Positions 7,719-17,822 of a stretch of 64,000 nt of DNA are shown here, piece after piece. The notes beneath the pieces were generated by a model, which was not told the origin of the DNA, did no database searches, and saw only the letters and a list, made by a program, of their open reading frames with translations. Each line of letters starts with the position of its first letter. Within the stretch, counting starts at the first letter, position 1. The stretch comes from Streptomyces griseochromogenes (GTDB taxonomy: Bacteria > Actinomycetota > Actinomycetes > Streptomycetales > Streptomycetaceae): NCBI RefSeq assembly GCF_001542625.1, contig NZ_CP016279.1, positions 806,001 to 870,000 on the forward strand, read 5' to 3'. A program made the position numbers and the translations under genes.

Positions 7719-8595
7719 GGCACTCCAGGCGCCGGCCGCACCCGGCCCCGGCCGTCCGAGCCCTCTGTGGACCTTCGGGCTGCTGCGCAACGAGCTGGTC
7801 ACCACCGTCCGCCGCTGGCGCACGCTCGCTCTGCTCGGCGTGCTGGCGGCTGTTCCGGTGCTGATCGGGATCGCGGTGAAGGCCGAGACACGGGGCGGCG
7901 CGACGGCGGACCGGGGTGGCGACGGGCCTGCGTTCATCGCGCAGATCACCAACAACGGCCTGTTCCTGGTGTTCACGGCCCTGGCCGCGACCCTGCCGTT
8001 CTTCCTGCCGATGGCGGTCGGCGTCGTCGCCGGCGACGCGATCGCGGGCGAGGCCGGCAGCGGCACCCTGCGCTATCTGCTGGTCGCCCCGGCCGGCCGC
8101 ACCCGTCTGCTGCTCACCAAGTACACGACGGTCATGGCCTTCTGTGTGCTGGCCACCCTGGTCGTGACCGTCTTCGCGCTGGTCGTCGGAGTACTGCTGT
8201 TCCCGCTCGGCGACCTCACCACCATCTCCGGCACCCGGATCGGCTTCGCCGAGGGTCTCGGCAGGGCGCTGCTGATCGCCCTGGTCGTCGCCGCCTCGCT
8301 GGTCGGCATCGCGGCCCTCGGCCTGTTCGTGTCGACCCTGACCAACAGCGGCATCGCGGCGATGGCGACCACCGTGGGCCTGCTCATCACCGTCCAGATC
8401 CTCGACCAGATACCCCAGCTGCACGCGCTCCAGCCGTACCTCTTCCCGCACTACTGGCTGTCCTTCGCCGACCTGGTGCGCGACCCCGTCTACTGGGACG
8501 ACCTGGTGAAGAACCTCGGCCTGCAGGCGCTGTACGCGGCCGTGTTCGGCTCGGCGGCCTGGGCGCGGTTCACGACGAAGGACATCAGCGCGTAG
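7705..8595 (+). CDS. ABC transporter permease (ABC-2 type)
   Basis: A 296-residue integral membrane protein with six predicted helices. The first (about LALLGVLAAVPVLIGIAV) follows a short cytoplasmic N-terminus. An amphipathic GDAIAGEAGSGTLRYLL segment after helix two is the typical coupling region of ABC-2 permeases. The last helix ends in a short basic tail. It overlaps the ATPase gene and should form its membrane partner, probably as a dimer. No extracellular domain is present. The gene converges with the NAD(P)H oxidoreductase gene 51 bases downstream. Confidence 0.9.
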   Translation: MSRGEALQAPAAPGPGRPSPLWTFGLLRNELVTTVRRWRTLALLGVLAAVPVLIGIAVKAETRGGATADRGGDGPAFIAQITNNGLFLVFTALAATLPFFLPMAVGVVAGDAIAGEAGSGTLRYLLVAPAGRTRLLLTKYTTVMAFCVLATLVVTVFALVVGVLLFPLGDLTTISGTRIGFAEGLGRALLIALVVAASLVGIAALGLFVSTLTNSGIAAMATTVGLLITVQILDQIPQLHALQPYLFPHYWLSFADLVRDPVYWDDLVKNLGLQALYAAVFGSAAWARFTTKDISA

Positions 8596-8646
8596 GAGGG
8601 CCGAAGCGGTGCCGAGCGCGCAGGGCAGGTGAGGCTCGGGGCGTCG

Positions 8647-9234
8647 TCAGGCGTCCTGGTGCGGGAAGCGGGCGAGCGGTGCCTCGCGGGCGAAGAACGT
8701 CTTCGCGCGGGCCAGCGCGTCGGTGTCCTTCCGTACGTCCCCGGGTGCGCTCCCGTTGCCCAGCAGCACTCCGCCGAAGCGCATCCCCATGTAGGCGGCC
8801 GAGTTGTTGAGCGTGCCGACCAGGGGATCGGCGACCGACGGGTCCCGGCCCGCGAGCGCCGTGACACCCCACAGCGTGCGTCCGGCCAGAGCGGCCTTGA
8901 AGTCGAGGCCCGGGGTGCGCAGCCAGCCCGACCAGTGGTCCAGATAGCGCTTGGTGAGGCCGGACACCGAGTACCAGTACAGCGGCGAGGCGATCACGAT
9001 GTCGGTCGCCGCGAGGGTGGCGTCGAGCAGCCGGCCGGTGGCGGTGTCCGACAGGGGGCGTACACGGTCGCTGTCGTGGCGCAGGTCCACGAAGTCGGGG
9101 AGGGGGTGTTCGGCGAGACGGATCCATTCCTGTTCCGCCTCGCCGGGCAGCTGCTCGGCGGCCTCGCGGGCCAGTAGTTCGGTGTTGCCGTCAAGGCGGG
9201 CGCTGCCCAGGACGAAGAGAAAGCGTTGGCTCAT
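8647..9234 (-). CDS. NAD(P)H-dependent FMN oxidoreductase, flavodoxin-like fold
   Basis: A 195-residue protein of the NADPH-dependent FMN reductase/NQO family. LGSARLDGNTELLA at the N-terminus is the FMN phosphate-binding loop (GSxRxxxNT). SPLYWYSVSGLTKRYLDHW near residue 83 is the second FMN loop and dimer region of WrbA/ArsH-like enzymes. The likely activity is two-electron reduction of quinones, azo compounds or free flavin in the cytosol. It is transcribed divergently from the helical-repeat protein gene. A palindrome that contains a perfect TATAAT on this strand lies 44 bases upstream of its ATG, which suggests specific repression. Confidence 0.85.
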   Translation of the reverse strand: MSQRFLFVLGSARLDGNTELLAREAAEQLPGEAEQEWIRLAEHPLPDFVDLRHDSDRVRPLSDTATGRLLDATLAATDIVIASPLYWYSVSGLTKRYLDHWSGWLRTPGLDFKAALAGRTLWGVTALAGRDPSVADPLVGTLNNSAAYMGMRFGGVLLGNGSAPGDVRKDTDALARAKTFFAREAPLARFPHQDA

Positions 9235-9277
9235 TGATCCCCCAGAGTGAACGTTGCCGTACCAGGAAAACAGGCGT

Positions 9278-9292
9278 GTGCATTATATGCAC
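9278..9292 (-). promoter_or_regulatory. Palindrome over a -10 box upstream of the FMN oxidoreductase gene
   Basis: Arms GTGCAT and ATGCAC are separated by TAT. On the minus strand the centre reads TATAAT, a perfect -10 hexamer and rare in this GC-rich genome. An operator that covers the -10 box of the oxidoreductase gene is the natural reading. No good -35 could be placed, and no regulator gene lies next to it. Confidence 0.5.
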
Positions 9293-9463
9293 GAACAACA
9301 ACCCTGTTCCAGGGCGTGGCGAGGGCGTGGCGAGGACACGACGAGGGCGCGGCTGGTGCGAGGCTGTGACGTCGCGGTGACGCGTGAGCCGAGCGGAGCA
9401 GACAGACTGGTTGGCAGCACGCGTACGACCGGATCGCGGCGCCGGGGGAGTGAGGGAACACCG

Positions 9464-10651
9464 ATGGCTCGACTCAGCTTCGAGAAGAAGCGGGCGCAGC
9501 AGCCCGTGGCGCACCCCGCGGAGGTGCACGTGCGGGTGTCCGGCGCGGACAGCGCGTCGGTGGGCGGGACAGCGGTCGTGGCCGCTCCGGGTGAGGAGAT
9601 CCAGCAGGCCGTGTTGAACCACCTCCAGCGCCTGGCCATCAGCCTGGGCGCCCCCATACGCGCCACGATCCAGGACGACCGGGCCGGCTGCGTGGTCCCC
9701 CTGGAGGTCGCGGCGGACGGCTCCAGCAGGATGGCGGGGGACCCGGTGCGCCTCGCTCCGCGGGGCGTGCCCGCCGGGGTCCGGTCGCAGGCGGCCGTAC
9801 CCGGTGCGTCGGGCGTGGTGCGGGTGCCCACGGGGCAGTTCGGACCGGCGCCCGTCATGGGCTCGCCGTCGGCTCCGTCCACCACCCCGGAGGCCGTGGA
9901 CGCGCCTCCCGCCGCCCAGGACGCGGCCCCCGTCGCCGTCGTCGTACCCGAACGGTCCCTTGTCCCCGACCCGGCCGCCCAGGTTTCCGTGACCGAACCG
10001 GCCCCCGTACCCGCGCGCGCCCCGAAGCCCGTCTCCGAGCCGGCCCCGCTGCCTGTTGCCGAGATCGCCCGGGAGATCGTCCTGGAGCCCGCCCCGGCCA
10101 CGTCCTCCACCCCCACCCCCGCCCGCGGGTTCGACGCCGTGGCCGAGGAGGTGCTCGGGGACGAGCCCGTGACCGAGACCGCCGAGGGGGCCGAGCTGCT
10201 GACCGAGCCGATGGCGCGGATCAACGAGGCCGTCCGGGAAGGCCGTATCGAGGCGGCGGCGGAACTCGCCCAGCGCACGCTCGTCGAGGCGTCCGGTGTG
10301 CTGGGCCCGCGCCACCCCGAGGTGCTGCACCTGCGCGAGCTGGCCGCCTACATCGCCTACTTGGCGGGTGAGCCCGTCCGCTCCTTCCGCCTGTCCCTGG
10401 CCCTGGCCCGCCTGCGCCGCCAGGCCGGGGACGCGGAAGGGGCCTACGGCAACCTGCAGAGCGCGGCCACCGCCTGGCGCGCGGTCCGCGAACCGGAGGA
10501 GGGCCTGCGGCTCGGCCGCGACCTGATCGACGTGTGGACGGACCTCGTGGCGGAGCCGGGACCCGCCGCCGAGGACCCGCGGTCGCTGGAGTCCGCCCGC
10601 TCCCGGATGGTCCGGCTGGCCGACCGCGCGGCGAAGGCGGCGCGGGTGTAA
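9464..10651 (+). CDS. Helical-repeat (TPR-like) protein with a Pro/Ala-rich linker
   Basis: A 395-residue protein in three parts. Residues 1-75 form a small folded N-terminal domain (MARLSFEKKRAQ start, then an LNHLQRLAISLGAP helix). Residues about 90-235 are a Pro/Ala/Val-rich low-complexity linker. Residues about 240-395 are alpha-helical and read like two or three tetratricopeptide-type repeats; ASGVLGPRHPEVLHLRELA has the GPxHPxxL motif common in actinobacterial TPR proteins. No signal peptide is present. Such proteins are common and unassigned in Streptomyces, and a scaffold role is the safest guess. The ATG at 9464 is supported by a purine-rich GGGGGAGTGAGGG upstream; codons upstream in frame do not look coding. 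Confidence 0.75.
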   Translation: MARLSFEKKRAQQPVAHPAEVHVRVSGADSASVGGTAVVAAPGEEIQQAVLNHLQRLAISLGAPIRATIQDDRAGCVVPLEVAADGSSRMAGDPVRLAPRGVPAGVRSQAAVPGASGVVRVPTGQFGPAPVMGSPSAPSTTPEAVDAPPAAQDAAPVAVVVPERSLVPDPAAQVSVTEPAPVPARAPKPVSEPAPLPVAEIAREIVLEPAPATSSTPTPARGFDAVAEEVLGDEPVTETAEGAELLTEPMARINEAVREGRIEAAAELAQRTLVEASGVLGPRHPEVLHLRELAAYIAYLAGEPVRSFRLSLALARLRRQAGDAEGAYGNLQSAATAWRAVREPEEGLRLGRDLIDVWTDLVAEPGPAAEDPRSLESARSRMVRLADRAAKAARV

Positions 10652-10675
10652 CCGGCCGTGCTCCGCCTCGGCGGG

Positions 10676-11143
10676 TCAGTGCACGCAGAACTCGTTGCCC
10701 TCGGGGTCCGCCATCACCGCCCACGCGCCGGAGGGCTCCTTCACCTCGCGCAGGACCCGCGCCCCCAGGGCTTCGAGCCGTGCCACCTCCTGAGCGCGCC
10801 GTCCCTCACCGGGGTGCAGATCGAGGTGGAGCCGGTTCTTGCCGGTCTTGGCCTGCGGGACGCGCTGGAACAGCAGCCGGCGCCCCAGCCCGGTGCCGGT
10901 GTCCGGGTCGTAGGGATCGTCGGGATGCCGTACGGCGATCAGGTCGCGGAAGGCGGGGCGGCCGTGGTACTCGACGGTGGCTTCCCCGGGCAGCGCGCCG
11001 AGCGTCAGCAGCCGTTCGACGAGGGCGCTGTTGTCCTCGGCCGTGTAGTGCAGCGCGGCGGCCCAGAAGTCGGCCTGCGTATGCGGGTCGGCCGCGTCGA
11101 TGACGAGCTTCCAGTGCACAGGGGCGGGTGTCTGCGTCGACAT
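10676..11143 (-). CDS. VOC (glyoxalase/bleomycin-resistance fold) family protein
   Basis: A 155-residue vicinal oxygen chelate protein. It starts VHWKLVIDAADP followed by an ADFWAAAL helix, and the second half has NRLHLDLH and a DPEGNEFCVH ending, the standard paired beta-alpha-beta-beta-beta layout. The His in the first strand is absent (WKLVID), so metal chemistry is uncertain, and many such Streptomyces proteins have no known activity. The ATG at 11143 is chosen; a GTG pair nine bases upstream is also possible. It is co-directional with the RarD-like gene, 40 bases apart. Confidence 0.8.
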   Translation of the reverse strand: MSTQTPAPVHWKLVIDAADPHTQADFWAAALHYTAEDNSALVERLLTLGALPGEATVEYHGRPAFRDLIAVRHPDDPYDPDTGTGLGRRLLFQRVPQAKTGKNRLHLDLHPGEGRRAQEVARLEALGARVLREVKEPSGAWAVMADPEGNEFCVH

Positions 11144-11184
11144 GGGCACCACTTATAGCGCCTGCCTCCGACACCCGGTCGTGG

Positions 11185-12135
11185 TCACACGTCGGCCGGC
11201 GCGGAGTCGGGCGTGTCGACGCGGGGCGGAACGGCGATCGGCGCCGGCCTGCGCGCGGAGCGCAGGGCGTTCCAGGTGAGCAGCCCCAGCGCCAGCCAGA
11301 CCAGCGCGAAGCCGGCCCAGCGCTCGGGCGGCATGGCCTCGTGGAAGTAGAGGATGCCGAGCAGGAACTGGAAGACCGGGGCCAGGTACTGGAGCAGCCC
11401 CAGCGTGGACAGCGGCACACGGATCGCCGCGGCGCCGAAGCAGACCAGCGGCAGCGCGGTGACGATGCCGGTCGAGGCGAGCAGGGCGGAGTGCCCGGCG
11501 CCGCCGGTGGCGAAGGTGGACTCGCCCCGCGCGGTGAGCCAGATCAGATAGCCGAGCGCGGGCAGGAACTGGATCGCGGTCTCGGCGGCCAGTGACTCGA
11601 TGCCGCCGAGCGCGACCTTCTTCTTGATCAGCCCGTAGGTGGCGAACGAGAAGGCGAGGCACAGGGAGATCCACGGCGGGCGGCCGTAGCCGACGGTCAG
11701 GACGACCACGGCGGCGAAGCCGACCCCGACCGCCGCCCACTGCACGGGCCGCAGCCGTTCCTTCAGGAGGAGCACGCCCATCGCGATGGTCACCAGCGGG
11801 TTGATGAAGTACCCGAGGGAGGCCTCGACCACGTGGCCGGAGTTCACGGCCCAGATGTAGATGCCCCAGTTCACGGTGATGACGGCCGCGGCCAGCGCGA
11901 TGAGCCCCAACCGCCGCGGCTGCCGCAGCAGTTTCCCGGCCCAGGCCCAGCGGCGTATGACGAGCAGGGCGGCCGCGACGAAGACGAGGGACCACACCAT
12001 GCGGTGGGCCAGGATCTCCATGGCCCCGGCGGGTTTCAGCAGCGGCCAGAACAGGGGGACCAGCCCCCACATGCCGTATGCGGCAAAACCGTTCAACAGG
12101 CCTATCCGGTGTTCACTCCTGGATGTCCCGGCCAC
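11185..12135 (-). CDS. rarD: RarD-type EamA family transporter
   Basis: A 316-residue membrane protein of ten predicted helices in two EamA (DMT) halves. GLLNGFAAYGMWGLVPLFWPLL at the start and the LAHRMVWSLVFV segment are characteristic of RarD, a permease family of unknown substrate related to amino acid and metabolite exporters. LLQYLAPVFQFLLG in the second half is also typical. The GTG at 12135 has AGGGAGG five bases upstream and is preferred over the longer frame. The C-terminal 25 residues are Arg/Pro-rich and cytoplasmic. Confidence 0.88.
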   Translation of the reverse strand: MAGTSRSEHRIGLLNGFAAYGMWGLVPLFWPLLKPAGAMEILAHRMVWSLVFVAAALLVIRRWAWAGKLLRQPRRLGLIALAAAVITVNWGIYIWAVNSGHVVEASLGYFINPLVTIAMGVLLLKERLRPVQWAAVGVGFAAVVVLTVGYGRPPWISLCLAFSFATYGLIKKKVALGGIESLAAETAIQFLPALGYLIWLTARGESTFATGGAGHSALLASTGIVTALPLVCFGAAAIRVPLSTLGLLQYLAPVFQFLLGILYFHEAMPPERWAGFALVWLALGLLTWNALRSARRPAPIAVPPRVDTPDSAPADV

Positions 12136-12270
12136 GGGCCCCTCCCTCTCACTGCGCCCACGCGCGCGAGAACGAAGGTAGCGCCGAGCACCCCCGCCTG
12201 TCATGCCCGTATCGCCATACGGTCATGACAGTCGGGGGTGTTGGCGCTCAGGCGCTCACGGGGGAAGCGG

Positions 12271-13125
12271 TCAGCCCTTGAGCGCGGCGGTGACCGCCTC
12301 GGCGAGCGGGGTGGCCGGGCGGCCGGCCAGGCGGGACAGGTCGCCGGTGGAGACGACCAGCTCACCCTTCTCGATCGAGGCGTCCACGCCGACGAGGATC
12401 TCCACGAAGTGCGCGGGCAGTCCGGCGCCGGCCAGGATGCCCTGCAGGACCTCGCCGGTGACGGCGTTGTAGCCGATCTCCTTGCCGGTCTGGCGGCTCA
12501 GCTCGGCCGCGTACTCGACGAAGCTCCACGCCACGTCGCCGCCCAGCTCGTACGTCTTGTTCTCGTGGCCCTCGCCGGTCAGTACGGCCACCGCCGCGGC
12601 GGCGTAGTCGGCGCGGGACGCCGAGGAGACCCGGCCCTCGCCGGCCGCCGCGACGACCGCGTCGTGCTCCAGCACCGGGGCCAGGTTCTCGGTGTAGTTC
12701 TCGTGGTACCAGCCGTTGCGCAGCAGCGCGTACGGCAGGCCGGAGGCGAGCAGCACCTCCTCGGTGGCCCGGTGGTCGTCGGCGAGCGCGGCCTTGAGAC
12801 TGCCCGGGGCGCTGGTGTACGCGAGCAGCGCCACGCCGGCCGCCCTGGCTGCGTCGATGACGACCTTGTGCTGCTGGACCCGGCCCTTGTCGAACTCGTT
12901 GCCGGAGATCAGCAGGACCTTGTCGCCGGCCGCGAACAGGCCGTCGAAGGTCTCGGGCGCGTTGTAGTCCGCGACGGCGAGCTTCACCCCGCGGGCCGCG
13001 AAGTCGGCGGCCCTGGTCCCGTCGCGCACGACGGCGGTGATCTGCTCCGCCGGAACCTTCTCCAGCAGCTGCTCCACGACGTGACGGCCGAGGTGTCCGG
13101 TGGCTCCGGTGACGACGATGCTCAT
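12271..13125 (-). CDS. NmrA-like NAD(P)-binding oxidoreductase
   Basis: A 284-residue atypical short-chain dehydrogenase. VVTGATGHLGRHV at residues 4-16 is the GxxGxxG nucleotide-binding loop. YTSAPGS near residue 110 replaces the catalytic YxxxK, and RNGWYHENYTENL is the NmrA/QorB signature. QorB-type proteins reduce quinones with NADPH; others only sense NADP. AGGAGTT lies eight bases before ATG 13125. It is divergent from an HxlR regulator, the common arrangement for quinone/electrophile-responsive oxidoreductases. A TAGGGT -10 on this strand lies at 13164-13169. Confidence 0.88.
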   Translation of the reverse strand: MSIVVTGATGHLGRHVVEQLLEKVPAEQITAVVRDGTRAADFAARGVKLAVADYNAPETFDGLFAAGDKVLLISGNEFDKGRVQQHKVVIDAARAAGVALLAYTSAPGSLKAALADDHRATEEVLLASGLPYALLRNGWYHENYTENLAPVLEHDAVVAAAGEGRVSSASRADYAAAAVAVLTGEGHENKTYELGGDVAWSFVEYAAELSRQTGKEIGYNAVTGEVLQGILAGAGLPAHFVEILVGVDASIEKGELVVSTGDLSRLAGRPATPLAEAVTAALKG

Positions 13126-13190
13126 GGTGTGAGAACTCCTTGTGGGGGTGCCTATGTCACTCACCCTAGGAGGCGCACTAACCATATGAA

Positions 13191-13215
13191 AGTACCCACT
13201 TTGAAGTAAGGTACT
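13191..13215. promoter_or_regulatory. Inverted repeat in the HxlR/NmrA divergent promoter
   Basis: AGTACC (13191-13196) and GGTACT (13210-13215) flank 13 bases. The repeat ends three bases before the hxlR-type ATG and covers its probable -10 (TAAGGT, 13207-13212). The other arm lies near the -35 region of the divergent oxidoreductase promoter. HxlR proteins bind such sites in intergenic regions, so autoregulation with joint control of the oxidoreductase is likely. Confidence 0.6.
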
Positions 13216-13218
13216 GGC

Positions 13219-13629
13219 ATGGCAGTAAGTAACGCCCGTGCGCGTACCGGAGCCGACGCAGAGGCGCTGTGTCCCTACCGTCTCGTCCTGGAGCACGTCA
13301 CCAGCCGCTGGGGTGTGCTCGTCCTGATCGAGCTGCTGGAGGGCTCCCTGCGGTTCGGCGAACTGCGGCGGGCGATCGGCAAGGTGGGCCGCATCAGCGA
13401 GAAGATGCTCACCCAGACCCTCCAGACCCTGGAGCGCGACGGCCTGGTGCACCGGGACGCCAAGCCGGTCATCCCGCCCCGCGTCGACTACTCGCTCACC
13501 GGCCTCGGCCGCGAGGCGGCGGAGCAGGTGCGGGTGCTCGCCCGGTGGACGCACGACCGCATGGGCGAGGTCGAGAAGGCCCGCCGGGCGTACGACGAGG
13601 CCCGGGAACTCCCGTCCCGGGCCTCGTGA
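13219..13629 (+). CDS. HxlR-family winged-helix regulator
   Basis: A 136-residue DNA-binding protein. CPYRLVLEHVTSRWGVLVL contains the single conserved N-terminal Cys and the WG motif of HxlR/YodB/QorR regulators. LRFGELRRAIGKVGRISEK is the recognition helix region, and TLERDGLVHRDA is followed by the wing with PPRVDYSLT. In this family the Cys senses quinones, diamide or aldehydes and releases DNA when oxidised. It probably represses the divergent NmrA-like gene. No Shine-Dalgarno is visible, and a TAAGGT -10 sits six bases before the ATG, so the mRNA may be leaderless. Confidence 0.92.
   Translation: MAVSNARARTGADAEALCPYRLVLEHVTSRWGVLVLIELLEGSLRFGELRRAIGKVGRISEKMLTQTLQTLERDGLVHRDAKPVIPPRVDYSLTGLGREAAEQVRVLARWTHDRMGEVEKARRAYDEARELPSRAS
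13597..13625 (+). terminator. Hairpin at the end of the HxlR gene, facing korB
   Basis: Perfect 11-base arms GAGGCCCGGGA (13597-13607) and TCCCGGGCCTC (13615-13625) enclose a seven-base loop. The hairpin overlaps the last codons of the regulator and lies 18 bases from the end of korB, so it may stop both converging transcripts. Confidence 0.6.
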
Positions 13630-13642
13630 TCACCACAAGCCG

Positions 13643-14696
<1,054 letters not shown>

Positions 14697-14704
<8 letters not shown>

Positions 14705-16625
14705 CGATGGCCTCCTTCAGCGCGGCGGCGAGCTGCTCCGCCTTGAACGGCATGCCGTTGACCTGGTTGTACGAGTGGGCGTCGACCAGGTACTTCGCCC
14801 GGATCAGGGTGGCGAGCTGCCCGAGGTTCATCTCGGGAATCACCACCTTGTCGTACGACTTGACCACCGCTCCCAGATTGCGCGGGAACGGGTTGAGGTG
14901 GCGCAGATGGGCCTGGGCGATCGACTCGCCGGCCCTGCGCAGCCGCCGTACCGCCGCCGTGATCGGCCCGTACGTCGAGCCCCAGCCGAGGACCAGCGTC
15001 TTCGCCTCGTGCGGGTCGTCCACCTCGATGTCCGGGACCTCGATGCCGTCGATCTTGGCTTGGCGGGTGCGGACCATGAAGTCGTGGTTGGCCGGGTCGT
15101 AGGAGATGTTGCCGGTGCCGTCCTGCTTCTCGATGCCGCCGATGCGGTGCTCCAGGCCCGGCGTGCCCGGGACCGCCCACGGGCGGGCCAGCGTCTGTGG
15201 GTCCCGCTTGTAGGGCCAGAAGACCTCGGTGCCGTCCTCCAGGGTGTGGTTCGGGCCGGAGGCGAACTGGACCCTGAGGTCCGGCAGCTCGTCCAGGTCC
15301 GGGATCCGCCAGGGCTCGGAGCCGTTGGCCAGATAGCCGTCGGAGAGCAGCATCACCGGGGTGCGGTAGGTCAGCGCGATCCGGGCCGCCTCCAGGGCCG
15401 CGTCGAAGCAGTCCGCCGGGGTCTTCGGGGCGATCACCGGGACCGGCGCCTCACCGTTGCGCCCGAACATGGCCTGCAGCAGGTCCGCCTGCTCCGTCTT
15501 GGTGGGCAGACCGGTCGACGGGCCGCCGCGCTGGATGTCCACGACCAGCAGCGGCAGCTCCAGGGAGACCGCCAGGCCGATCGTCTCGCTCTTGAGCGCG
15601 ACACCGGGGCCGCTCGTCGTCGTCACCGCGAGCGAGCCGCCGAAGGCCGCTCCCAGCGCCGCGCCGATGCCGGCGATCTCGTCCTCCGCCTGGAAGGTGC
15701 GCACGCCGAAGTTCTTGTGCTTGCTCAGCTCGTGCAGGATGTCCGAGGCCGGCGTGATCGGGTACGAGCCCAGGAACAGCGGCAGGTCCGCCTGCTTCGA
15801 CGCGGAGATCAGGCCGTAGGCCAGGGCCAGGTTGCCGGAGATGTTGCGGTAGGTGCCGACCGGGAAGGCCTTGGCGGCCGGGGCGACCTCGTAGGAGACC
15901 GCGAAGTCCTCGGTGGTCTCGCCGAAGTTCCAGCCCGCACGGAAGGCCGCGATGTTGGCCTTCGCGATGTCCGGCCTCTTCGCGAACTTCGACTGGAGGA
16001 ACTTCTCGGTGCCCTCGGTGGGCCGGTGGTACATCCAGCTCAGCAGGCCCAGCGCGAACATGTTCTTGCTGCGCTCGGCCTCCTTGCGGGAGAGGTCGAA
16101 CTCCTTCAGCGCCTCGACCGTGAGGGTGGTCAGCGGCACCGGGTGCAGGTTGTACCCGTCCAGCGAGCCGTCCTCCAGCGGGGAGGCGGGGTAGCCGACC
16201 TTCTGCAGGGCGCGCTTGGTGAACTCGTCCGTGTTGACGATGATCTCGGCGCCGCGCGGCAGGTCGCCGATGTTGGCCTTCAGGGCGGCCGGATTCATCG
16301 CGACCAGCACGTTCGGCGCGTCGCCCGGGGTGAGGATGTCGTGGTCGGCGAAGTGGAGCTGGAACGAGGAGACGCCGGGCAGGGTGCCGGCGGGCGCGCG
16401 GATCTCGGCAGGGAAGTTCGGCAGGGTGGAGAGGTCGTTGCCGAAGGACGCGGTCTCCGAGGTGAACCGGTCACCGGTGAGCTGCATGCCGTCACCCGAG
16501 TCCCCCGCGAACCGGATGATGACCCGGTCAAGACGCCGGACGTCCTTTGCTCCGCCCGGTTTGCGCTGCTCTCCCACGACGGTTCCGTCGGCCTGCTCCG
16601 CTGGGCTGCTGACCTGGCTGGTCAC
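14697..16625 (-). CDS. korA: 2-oxoacid:ferredoxin oxidoreductase, alpha subunit (gamma-alpha fusion)
   Basis: A 642-residue fusion of the gamma domain (FAGDSGDGMQLTGDRF near residue 35) and the alpha pyrimidine-binding domain (SGNLALAYGLISAS, then a PITPASDILHELS segment near residue 255), followed by transketolase-like domain II. TTSGPGVALKSETIGLAV is the conserved substrate-side loop. The GTG at 16625 has a perfect AAGGAGG upstream, so the longer open frame is rejected. It lies downstream of the response regulator on the same strand with 293 bases between them, so both read-through and an own promoter are possible. Confidence 0.93.
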
Positions 16626-16842
16626 TGAACTGGACCTCCTTCGAGGCGGCTGTCCGGGAATGGTCGTCCCACGGACCATCCCAGGATCAACCCTACGTCG
16701 GTTAGGGTCGCCTTCCCGGGGCCATCCGCAGATTGGACGGCGTTTCGAGACGGCCTGTCGCGCTGACTTGTCATGGTTTCCCGCACCGCCGCGTCGTTTG
16801 AGACGCTTCCCGCGCTTTCCGTGGTTTCTTCGGGCTCCCGCT

Positions 16843-16860
16843 CCCGGCCTTTCGGCCGGG
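16843..16860 (-). terminator. Short hairpin between the response regulator and korA
   Basis: CCCGGCC (16843-16849) and GGCCGGG (16854-16860) pair around TTTC. It lies about 60 bases past the end of the response regulator gene in its reading direction and may partly stop that transcript before korA. Confidence 0.4.
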
Positions 16861-16918
16861 TGTCCGCCCTCCACAGAAGCCGGACGGACTGACGCGGTGC
16901 TGACACAGTGTCAGGCCG

Positions 16919-17608
16919 TTACGAGTTCAGATAGGTCAGAACGGCCAGAACACGCCGGTGATCACCGTCGCTCTGGGACAGACCGAGCTTCAGGAAGATG
17001 TTGCTGACGTGCTTCTCCACGGCTCCGTCGCTGACCACGAGCTGGCGGGCGACGGCCGAGTTCGTCCGGCCCTCGGCCATCAGCCCGAGCACCTCGCGCT
17101 CACGCGGCGTGAGCCCCGCCAGGACGTCCTGCTTGCGGCTGCGGCCCAGCAGCTGCGCGACGACCTCCGGGTCCAGCGCCGTACCGCCCTCGGCCACCCG
17201 CACCACCGCGTCGACGAACTCCCGCACCTCGGCGACCCGGTCCTTGAGCAGATAGCCCACGCCCCGGCTGGAACCGGCCAGCAGTTCGGTGGCATAGCGC
17301 TCCTCCACGTACTGCGACAGCACCAGCACCCCGAGCCCCGGGTGGGCCTTGCGCAGCCGCACGGCCGCCCGCACACCCTCGTCGGTGTGCGTCGGCGGCA
17401 TCCGTACGTCCGCCACCACCACGTCGGGCAGCGAGCCCTGCGCATCCAGGTCGGCGATGGTCTTGACCAGCGCCTCCGCGTCCCCGACGCCGGCCACGAC
17501 ATCATGCCCGCGGTCGGTCAGCAACCGGGTCAGGCCCTCCCTGAGCAGCACCGAGTCCTCGGCGATGACCACCCGCACCCTGTCCTCCACGATCTCCCGG
17601 CCCCCCAC
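16919..17608 (-). CDS. Two-component response regulator, NarL/LuxR type
   Basis: A 229-residue regulator. The receiver domain has the acidic pair (IAEDS), the phosphoacceptor Asp in [16 protein letters not shown], a Ser/Thr switch in VLVLSQYV and the Lys in GYLLKDR. The output domain starts at [15 protein letters not shown] and ends in the LuxR helix-turn-helix [14 protein letters not shown]. The GTG at 17608 is chosen because GGAGGG lies seven bases upstream; a later GTG at 17590 is possible. It is the only regulator for two upstream kinase genes. Its position between korAB and the divergent nuo operon suggests it controls one or both. Confidence 0.92.
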   Translation of the reverse strand: MGGREIVEDRVRVVIAEDSVLLREGLTRLLTDRGHDVVAGVGDAEALVKTIADLDAQGSLPDVVVADVRMPPTHTDEGVRAAVRLRKAHPGLGVLVLSQYVEERYATELLAGSSRGVGYLLKDRVAEVREFVDAVVRVAEGGTALDPEVVAQLLGRSRKQDVLAGLTPREREVLGLMAEGRTNSAVARQLVVSDGAVEKHVSNIFLKLGLSQSDGDHRRVLAVLTYLNS

Positions 17609-17786
17609 AGCCCGACCCTCCGACGGTGTCTTTCGTACGGAAGTCCAGCATTCCAGCAATCGGGCCGCTTTGCTCAGGGGCTCGGGAATCGGGCCCGGGT
17701 GTCGGGCTCCCGGACGTCGGGATCACCGGCACCGTCGGGACCATCTGGATCGTCGGGATCACCGGGCCGTCAGGATCATCGGAGTC

Positions 17787-17822
17787 GTCGGGGCCGTCGG
17801 GGCCGTCGGGGCCGTCGGGGCC
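17787..17822. repeat. Four perfect copies of a 9-base repeat
   Basis: GTCGGGGCC is repeated four times without change, preceded by several degenerate copies (GTCGGGATC-like, from about 17700) and followed by a partial one. It lies between the kinase stop (17850) and the response regulator start (17608), in the transcribed direction of both. No gene is visible in these 240 bases. Confidence 0.85.

Noticed and set aside
9254-9463. N-terminal extension of the helical-repeat protein
   Set aside because: The open frame continues upstream of 9464 but codon use there is not coding-like, and it would overlap the palindromic promoter of the divergent gene.
16690-16715. Possible iron-box (DmdR/IdeR-like) site upstream of korA, TTAGGGTCGCCTT
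   Set aside because: Only the left half fits the TTAGGTTAGGCTAACCTAA consensus. The ACCCTA-N7-TAGGGT inverted repeat there may still be a regulatory site, but an iron box is not supported.
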